Part shown: piece after piece, positions 6,592 to 10,659 of the stretch
How positions within the stretch are numbered: position 1 is the stretch's first letter
Layout of the letters: every line of letters starts with the position of its first letter
Source of the DNA: JALYXS01 sp051003795
GTDB lineage: Bacteria; Acidobacteriota; Terriglobia; Bryobacterales; Bryobacteraceae
Assembly: GCA_051003795.1 (NCBI GenBank)
Contig: JBPCKZ010000102.1
Location: 1-10,659 of the forward strand
DNA length: 10,659 nt
Direction of reading: 5' to 3'
The notes under the pieces: model-generated
Database searches by the model: none
What the model saw: only the letters and a program-made list of their open reading frames with translations
What the model was told of the DNA's origin: nothing
Position numbers and translations under genes: made by a program

Positions 6592-8472
6592 ATGAAGTCT
6601 ATTTGGCTCGCGCTCGTTCTGGCATTTTCCGCCGGCGCTCAAGATTGGCCGGTTTACGGCGGAGATGCCGGGGGGACGCGCTACTCGCCGCTGAAGCAGA
6701 TCACCCGCGCGAACGTCGCGCGGCTTAAGCCCGCGTGGACCTTCCACACGGGCGATGTTAGCGACGGAACCGAATACCCGGTCAAGAGCGCCTTCGAAGA
6801 CACGCCGCTGATGATCGACGGCGTCCTCTACGTGGTGACCGCATTCGATCGGCTGATTGCGCTTGATCCCGAAACCGGCAAGCAACTATGGGCGTTCGAT
6901 CCAAAGCTGGACCGGACCAAATCTCAAATGTTGCTTTCGAGCCGCGGCGCGGCGTTCTGGACGGACGGCAAGCGGAAGCGCCTGTTTTATGGAACGCTCG
7001 ACGGGCAACTGTGGTCGATTGACGCCACGACCGGCAAGGCGGCCGATAGCTTCGGCACGGGCGGGTTTGTCGATCTGCGCGCGGGCATGATCGATCCGGG
7101 CGAGAAGCGCAATTTCGGGCGCGGCTACGGCATGACGTCGCCCCCGGCGGTCTACAAGGATGTGGTCATTTGCGGCTCGATTGTGCCCGATTCCGAACCG
7201 CTCGGCCCCAACGGAGACGTGCGCGCGTTCGATGCGCGCACCGGCAAGCTGGCGTGGCGCTTTCACACGGTCGCTCGCCCAGGCGAATTCGGCGGCGACA
7301 CATTGGGCGGTAACACCTGGGAAGGCGATTCCTGGAAGGGCCGCGGCGGCGCGAACCTGTGGTCCATCCCGAGCGTCGATACACAGCGCGGCATCGCATT
7401 TCTACCGCTCACCTCGCCCTCTTACGACCATTACGGAGGGGACCGCAAAGGCGCGGGCCTGTTCGGCGACGCGCTCGTCGCGGTGGATGCGCTCACCGGC
7501 AAACGCCTTTGGCACTTCCAGACCGTGCATCACAACCTGTGGGATTACGATATCCCGGCGCAACCCACGCTGGTCACCGTTCGGCATCAAGGCAAGCTGG
7601 TCGATGCCGTGGCGCAAGTGACCAAGACGGGCTTCACTTTCCTGTTTGAGCGAACCACGGGCAAGCCCCTGTTCGACATTGTCGAGAAACCCGTGCCGCC
7701 GAGTGAGATTCCCGGCGAGGCGGCGTATCCGACCCAGCCCTTCCCGGTGAAGCCCCCGCCTTTCGAGCGCCAAAGTTTCCGGCCGGAAGAGTTGACCGAT
7801 GTAACGCCCGAATCCCGCGCGTTTTGTTCCAAGCTGATCGAAGGCGCGGCGTTCGGCGATCTCTACACGCCGCTGGGGCTGAAACCGACGGTGCTGTTTC
7901 CGGGAACCAACGGCGGGGCAAACTGGGGCGGCGCGTCATTCGACCCGGAAACGCACACGCTTTACGTGAATTCGATGGACGTCGGAATGATCTTGCGGAT
8001 GTTCAAGATGCCGGCGGGATCGAAGGTACCGTACCGCGCCCGAGGCATGAACACGCCGAGTTCGCGATTCTGGGACAAGCAGCGGCTGCCCTGTCAGAAG
8101 CCGCCTTGGGGCGCGTTGACGGCGATCGATTTGGATAATGGCGAGTTTCGATGGCGCTCGGTTCTGGGCGTGGTGGACGCGCTGATCGATAAAGGAATCC
8201 CGCCGACGGGTACGTCCAACATGGGCGGCTCGATTGTGACCGCGGGCGGGTTGGTTTTCATCGGCGCGACGGACGATAGCCGGTTCCGCGCCTTCGACAA
8301 GGACACCGGCAAGGAACTGTGGACCGTGCGGCTGCCCGCGAGCGCTCACGCGACGCCCATGACGTTCCTGTCGAAGAAAAATGGGAAACAATACGTGGCT
8401 ATCGCCGCGGGAGGAGGCAACAAATACAACGATACGTACTCCGATGCGCTGGTAGCCTTCTGCTTGCCTTAA
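6592..8472 (+). CDS. Soluble periplasmic PQQ-dependent dehydrogenase (glucose/quinate dehydrogenase-like)
   Basis: This quinoprotein oxidoreductase uses pyrroloquinoline quinone to oxidise an alcohol, sugar or polyol in the periplasm. The 626-residue precursor begins with a signal peptide (MKSIWLALVLAFSAGA, cleavage before QDW). The eight-bladed propeller shows repeated ALDPETGKQLW-type tryptophan-docking motifs (90-100, 212-222, 299-307, 511-521, 567-577). Other landmarks are DWPVYGGDAGGTRYSPL (18-34), NTWEGDSWKGRGGANLWS (241-258), HHNLWDYDIPAQP (313-325, with the usual catalytic Asp of WDYD) and TGTSNMGGSIVTAGG (539-553). These last signatures point to the glucose-dehydrogenase subgroup. 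It lacks the five membrane helices of classical Gcd, the Cys-Cys pair of methanol dehydrogenase and a fused cytochrome domain, so it needs a separate electron acceptor. The overlapping downstream cytochrome gene is the obvious candidate. The start lies 6 bases after the VOC gene. Substrate not determinable from sequence. Confidence 0.92.
   Translation: MKSIWLALVLAFSAGAQDWPVYGGDAGGTRYSPLKQITRANVARLKPAWTFHTGDVSDGTEYPVKSAFEDTPLMIDGVLYVVTAFDRLIALDPETGKQLWAFDPKLDRTKSQMLLSSRGAAFWTDGKRKRLFYGTLDGQLWSIDATTGKAADSFGTGGFVDLRAGMIDPGEKRNFGRGYGMTSPPAVYKDVVICGSIVPDSEPLGPNGDVRAFDARTGKLAWRFHTVARPGEFGGDTLGGNTWEGDSWKGRGGANLWSIPSVDTQRGIAFLPLTSPSYDHYGGDRKGAGLFGDALVAVDALTGKRLWHFQTVHHNLWDYDIPAQPTLVTVRHQGKLVDAVAQVTKTGFTFLFERTTGKPLFDIVEKPVPPSEIPGEAAYPTQPFPVKPPPFERQSFRPEELTDVTPESRAFCSKLIEGAAFGDLYTPLGLKPTVLFPGTNGGANWGGASFDPETHTLYVNSMDVGMILRMFKMPAGSKVPYRARGMNTPSSRFWDKQRLPCQKPPWGALTAIDLDNGEFRWRSVLGVVDALIDKGIPPTGTSNMGGSIVTAGGLVFIGATDDSRFRAFDKDTGKELWTVRLPASAHATPMTFLSKKNGKQYVAIAAGGGNKYNDTYSDALVAFCLP
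8411..8417 (+). promoter_or_regulatory. Shine-Dalgarno-like GAGGAGG inside the PQQ gene, before the cytochrome
   Basis: GAGGAGG ends six bases before ATA 8424 in the cytochrome frame. It also encodes part of a Gly-Gly-Gly stretch near the C-terminus of the dehydrogenase that is common in that family, so it may not have been selected as a ribosome binding site. Confidence 0.4.
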
Positions 8473-8864
8473 CGCTTGCGGTAACGCTTCACGGCGGCGT
8501 GGAGAGCCCGTTTAGCCATAAGCGGCACGCGCCGCTGAAGTTGAGGTGCGTTTCGTGCCACGCCGAGGCGGAGACGGGCGACCGGGCCGGCTTCCCGGCC
8601 GGCGTGCGCTGTAATGTTTGCCATGTGGATATGACCGCGCGCAAAATTCCATCGCGGCGTGTTTACGAACTGCCGGATTTCGTTTTCTTCAACCACGGCA
8701 CGCATGCCACGGCGAAAATCGAATGCCTAAGCTGTCATGGAGATGTAATGAGCCGGGACACGGTGCAGGCCGAGCACCCCATGAAGATGAAGTGGTGCGT
8801 CGATTGCCACAAGCAGAGTAAGGCGGCCGCCGCCTGCAACACGTGTCACGAGTTGGGGCAGTAG
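8424..8864 (+). CDS. Pentaheme c-type cytochrome (cytochrome c3/c7-like)
   Basis: This small periplasmic multiheme electron carrier has five CXXCH sites. Counted from ATA 8424 they are at residues 42-46, 63-67, 101-105, 125-129 and 138-142. Five further histidines (32, 35, 91, 94, 118) can serve as distal ligands. All ten histidines and all ten cysteines after the signal peptide are thereby used, as expected for bis-His low-spin hemes of the class III/c7 type. The N-terminal segment QRYVLRCAGSLLLALTLAVT looks like a signal peptide and is encoded where the gene overlaps the end of the PQQ dehydrogenase in another frame. There is no ATG: GTG 8319 would give about 43 extra basic residues ahead of the hydrophobic core, and GTG 8499 would lose the export signal. 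ATA 8424 follows GAGGAGG at good spacing, so I prefer it; the exact start is uncertain. It likely accepts electrons from the upstream quinoprotein. Confidence 0.85.
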   Translation: MQRYVLRCAGSLLLALTLAVTLHGGVESPFSHKRHAPLKLRCVSCHAEAETGDRAGFPAGVRCNVCHVDMTARKIPSRRVYELPDFVFFNHGTHATAKIECLSCHGDVMSRDTVQAEHPMKMKWCVDCHKQSKAAAACNTCHELGQ

Positions 8865-8882
8865 ATTACCGCCCGCAAGCGG

Positions 8883-9212
8883 CTACGCCGCCGTTTCGGT
8901 AAGGACTTCCTGGCAGACCACGCAGTAGTTGGCCCACGGAATTGCATTTAACCGCCGATCGGGAATTGCTTCCTCGCAGGAGAGACAGACTCCGTAGTGG
9001 CCGGTTTCGATCCGATCCAGGGCGGCGTCGATCAGCCGGAGGCGGGAGTAATCTAGATTGTTTAGGCGAAGGGAGACCGATTCCTCGTTGGCGAGTTGGG
9101 CCTGGTCGTCCTCGTTTACGGGACCGATCCGGGGGGACCGGTCGATCTTCGAGCCGAGTCCGGTGAGAACGTCTTTCTTTTTCTCGAGCAGTACGTTGCG
9201 GTAGTTGTTCAT
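8883..9212 (-). CDS. DksA/TraR-family zinc-finger regulator, short form
   Basis: Proteins of this family bind RNA polymerase through its secondary channel and adjust transcription, often with ppGpp. This one has 109 residues, shorter than E. coli DksA (151). Residues 1-70 are helical and charged, as for a coiled coil. The C4 zinc finger is Cys76-x2-Cys79 and Cys97-x2-Cys100, with the family signature GHYGVCLSCEEAIPDRRLNA (71-90). By hand alignment on the shared SLxL segment, the coiled-coil tip motif DxxD of E. coli DksA (Asp71, Asp74) becomes Asp35-Asp-Gln-Ala38, so the second Asp is missing. It therefore may not act exactly like DksA. The start is ATG 9212 without a clear Shine-Dalgarno site. 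It is convergent with the cytochrome gene (18 bases between stops) and divergent from the acyl-CoA dehydrogenase gene, 73 bases away. Confidence 0.88.
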   Translation of the reverse strand: MNNYRNVLLEKKKDVLTGLGSKIDRSPRIGPVNEDDQAQLANEESVSLRLNNLDYSRLRLIDAALDRIETGHYGVCLSCEEAIPDRRLNAIPWANYCVVCQEVLTETAA

Positions 9213-9218
9213 AATGTG

Positions 9219-9233
9219 CGGCCCAAAAGGCCG
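9219..9233. other. Small inverted repeat between divergent genes
   Basis: CGGCC (9219-9223) and GGCCG (9229-9233) can form a 5-bp GC stem with a 5-base loop. It lies just upstream of the DksA-like start and 53 bases before the acyl-CoA dehydrogenase start. It could be part of a leader hairpin or an operator half-site pair, but it is short and may be chance. I find no convincing -35/-10 pair in the 73-base gap. Confidence 0.3.
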
Positions 9234-9285
9234 GATTGACGAAGAAGTGACGCGGGCGAAGAAAAGCTCTCAGGAAAATTTATAA

Positions 9286-10485
9286 ATGAATTTCGATCAT
9301 TCCCCGAAGGTCAAAGAACTCCAAGCCCGGCTTCTAGGGTTCATGGACGAGCACATTTATCCCAATGAGAAGCGCTTCCACGAGCGGATCGCGAGGGGCG
9401 ACCGCTGGAAGCCTTCTCCCGTAATCGAGGAGTTGAAGCCGAAAGCGCGCACGGCGGGCCTCTGGAACTTATTTCTTCCCGAGAGCGAATACGGCGCGGG
9501 CCTCACGAACCTTGAATACGCGCCCTTGTGTGAAATCATGGGCCGGTCGTTCATCGGGCCGGAGGTTTTCAATTGCTCCCCGCCCGATACGGGCAACATG
9601 GAAGTGCTGGTGCGATATGGCTCGCCGGAGCACAAAAAACAATGGCTGGAGCCGCTGCTCAAAGGCGAGATCCGCTCCTGCTTTTGCATGACGGAGCCGG
9701 ACGTGGCCTCGTCCGACGCGACGAACATCCAGGCCAGCATCGCGCGCGACGGCGAGGAATATGTAATCGACGGGCGGAAATGGTGGAGCTCGGGCGCGGG
9801 CGATCCGCGCTGCAAAATTTCGATCTTCATGGGCAAGACCGATCCCGCCGCGCCGAAGCACCAACAGCAGTCCATGATTTTGGTTCCGCTCGACACGCCG
9901 GGCGTCCGGATTGAGCGCATGCTGACGGTTTTCGGTTACGATCACGCGCCGCACGGGCACGGGGAGATTAGTTTCGAACACGTCCGCGTGCCCGCTTCCA
10001 ACATCCTGCTGGGCGAAGGGCGCGGTTTCGAAATCGCGCAGGGCCGGCTGGGGCCGGGACGCATCCACCACTGCATGCGGCTGATCGGGCAGGCCGAGCG
10101 CGCTCTGGAAGCCATGTGCCGCCGCGTAAGCTCGCGCGTGGCATTCGGGAAGAAGATCGCCGAGCAGGGGACGATTCTCGCCGATATCGCCGAATCCCGC
10201 ATGGAAATCGAGCAGGCGCGGCTGCTCACTCTCAAGGCCGCCTACATGATGGACACCGTCGGAAACAAAGCGGCGAGAGCGGAGATCGCGATGATTAAAG
10301 CGATCGCGCCCAACGTCGCTTTGCGCGCGATCGACAGGGCGATTCAGGCGCATGGCGGCGCTGGCGTCTCGCAGGATTTTGAGTTGGCCGGCATGTGGGC
10401 CAACTCAAGAACGCTGCGCCTCGCGGACGGCCCCGATGAGGTACATCGCGAGGCGGTGGCGAAGTGGGAACTCAAGAAGCACTAG
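9286..10485 (+). CDS. Acyl-CoA dehydrogenase, ACAD10/11 type
   Basis: This FAD-dependent enzyme introduces the trans-2 double bond into an acyl-CoA thioester, the first step of beta-oxidation, and passes electrons to ETF. It has 399 residues, normal for the family. The N-terminal helical domain (1-130) starts HSPKVKELQARLLGFMDEHI. The flavin-contact signature CFCMTEPDVASSDATNI is at 132-148, with the middle beta domain to about 245. The C-terminal helical domain has GRGFEIAQGRLGPGRIHHCMR (split here: GRGFEIAQGR 245-254, GPGRIHHCMR 256-265), RVAFGKKIAEQG (284-295) and QAHGGAGVSQDFELA (354-368). LADGPDEVHR (379-388) at the end is characteristic of the ACAD10/11-like branch rather than short/medium-chain enzymes, which have a YEGT-type motif there. 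AGGA lies ten bases before ATG 9286. It is divergent from the DksA-like gene. Chain-length or branched-chain preference cannot be read from the sequence. Confidence 0.93.
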   Translation: MNFDHSPKVKELQARLLGFMDEHIYPNEKRFHERIARGDRWKPSPVIEELKPKARTAGLWNLFLPESEYGAGLTNLEYAPLCEIMGRSFIGPEVFNCSPPDTGNMEVLVRYGSPEHKKQWLEPLLKGEIRSCFCMTEPDVASSDATNIQASIARDGEEYVIDGRKWWSSGAGDPRCKISIFMGKTDPAAPKHQQQSMILVPLDTPGVRIERMLTVFGYDHAPHGHGEISFEHVRVPASNILLGEGRGFEIAQGRLGPGRIHHCMRLIGQAERALEAMCRRVSSRVAFGKKIAEQGTILADIAESRMEIEQARLLTLKAAYMMDTVGNKAARAEIAMIKAIAPNVALRAIDRAIQAHGGAGVSQDFELAGMWANSRTLRLADGPDEVHREAVAKWELKKH

Positions 10486-10524
10486 GCGACGATGGCATCC
10501 GATCCGGAACGCTAGATTGGGAGG

Positions 10525-10659
10525 ATGTTCTTCACCGCCAGCAAGATCTTGCCCCAGTTCATTTACCCTCTCGGGCTAGCCATTGTTTTGCTCGCGGTGG
10601 CTTGCGTGCTCTCCACGCGGGCGCGGGCGCGACGGCTTCTCACCGTCGCGGCACTGCTG
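10525..10659 (+). CDS. YdcF/ElyC-like membrane protein, N-terminal part (runs off the window)
   Basis: The first 45 codons of a gene that continues past the right edge. The product starts MFFTASKILPQFIYPLGLAI and goes on with a hydrophobic segment (residues 11-30), a basic RARARR cluster (about 33-38) and the start of a second hydrophobic stretch. This is the N-terminal layout of DUF218 proteins such as E. coli ElyC, which also begins MLFTLKK and has two membrane helices before the catalytic-like domain. In that family ElyC affects envelope polysaccharide (undecaprenyl-phosphate) metabolism. A TAG at 10513 in frame limits the start to ATG 10525. The GGGAGG purine run abuts the ATG directly, with no spacer, which is odd for a ribosome binding site. 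It lies 39 bases after the acyl-CoA dehydrogenase stop and may be co-transcribed. Confidence 0.55.
   Translation, partial: MFFTASKILPQFIYPLGLAIVLLAVACVLSTRARARRLLTVAALL

Noticed and set aside
5890..6885. 331-codon minus-strand open frame
   Set aside because: Antisense across the VOC gene and the start of the PQQ gene; low-complexity Arg-rich product with no recognisable domain.
8869..8882. Possible bidirectional terminator between the cytochrome and DksA-like genes
   Set aside because: Only a 4-bp stem (CCGC/GCGG) with a 6-base loop and no T-run on either side, so it cannot be supported as a terminator.
3948..10307. Repeated octamer GCGATCGC (for example 6094-6101 and 10300-10307), as in cyanobacterial HIP1
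   Set aside because: About four copies, each inside a gene and encoding Ala-Ile-Ala with the preferred codons GCG ATC GC. Codon usage explains it.
9469..10353. 294-codon minus-strand open frame
   Set aside because: Antisense shadow of the acyl-CoA dehydrogenase, whose motifs are unambiguous on the plus strand.

Overview
The window looks like a chromosomal segment of an Acidobacteriota bacterium, most likely of the Bryobacterales/Solibacteraceae lineage. The best lineage clue is a secreted protein with the Solibacter-type C-terminal domain (TIGR03437-like), a family strongly expanded in Candidatus Solibacter. A high-GC, GCG/ATC/GGC-rich codon style, GTG starts and a BBP2-type porin fit this. 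The placement rests on recognised protein families, not on a marker gene. There is no RNA gene, insertion sequence, prophage or CRISPR array.

Layout, left to right. 1-249 is mostly non-coding and leads into a medium-chain dehydrogenase/reductase gene (250 onward, +) that resembles fungal zinc-binding-dehydrogenase-like trans-enoyl reductases. That gene is interrupted by TGA at 1252, and the rest of its C-terminus (1255-1368) is intact in the same frame. From 1369 to 1663 lies a decay zone. It holds a 38-bp exact copy of part of the neighbouring secreted-protein gene, fused to a diverged copy (about 94% identical, one indel) of an internal piece of purH. Both are oriented like the minus-strand pair to the right. 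Then come the secreted Solibacter-type protein (1664-2932, -) and complete purH (2985-4514, -), probably co-transcribed in the order purH -> secreted protein. The remnants look like what is left of a tandem duplication of that pair.

Divergent from purH is a tightly packed plus-strand run: BBP2-like porin (4618-5778), two-domain VOC/glyoxalase-fold protein (5797-6585), soluble PQQ-dependent dehydrogenase of the glucose-dehydrogenase type (6592-8472) and a small pentaheme c-type cytochrome (about 8424-8864) whose 5' end overlaps the dehydrogenase gene. A plausible reading is a periplasmic oxidation module: substrate entry through the porin, oxidation by the quinoprotein, electrons passed to the cytochrome. 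The cytochrome start is unusual, because the only well-placed initiation site with a Shine-Dalgarno sequence is an ATA codon.

Convergent to this is a short DksA/TraR-type zinc-finger regulator (8883-9212, -). Divergent from it is an acyl-CoA dehydrogenase of the ACAD10/11 type (9286-10485, +), followed by the N-terminus of a YdcF/ElyC-like membrane protein (10525 to the window edge). Most genes are ordinary. The points worth a second look are the broken MDR gene, the chimeric purH/secreted-protein remnant, the overlapped cytochrome with a possible non-canonical start, and the quinoprotein-cytochrome-porin cluster.
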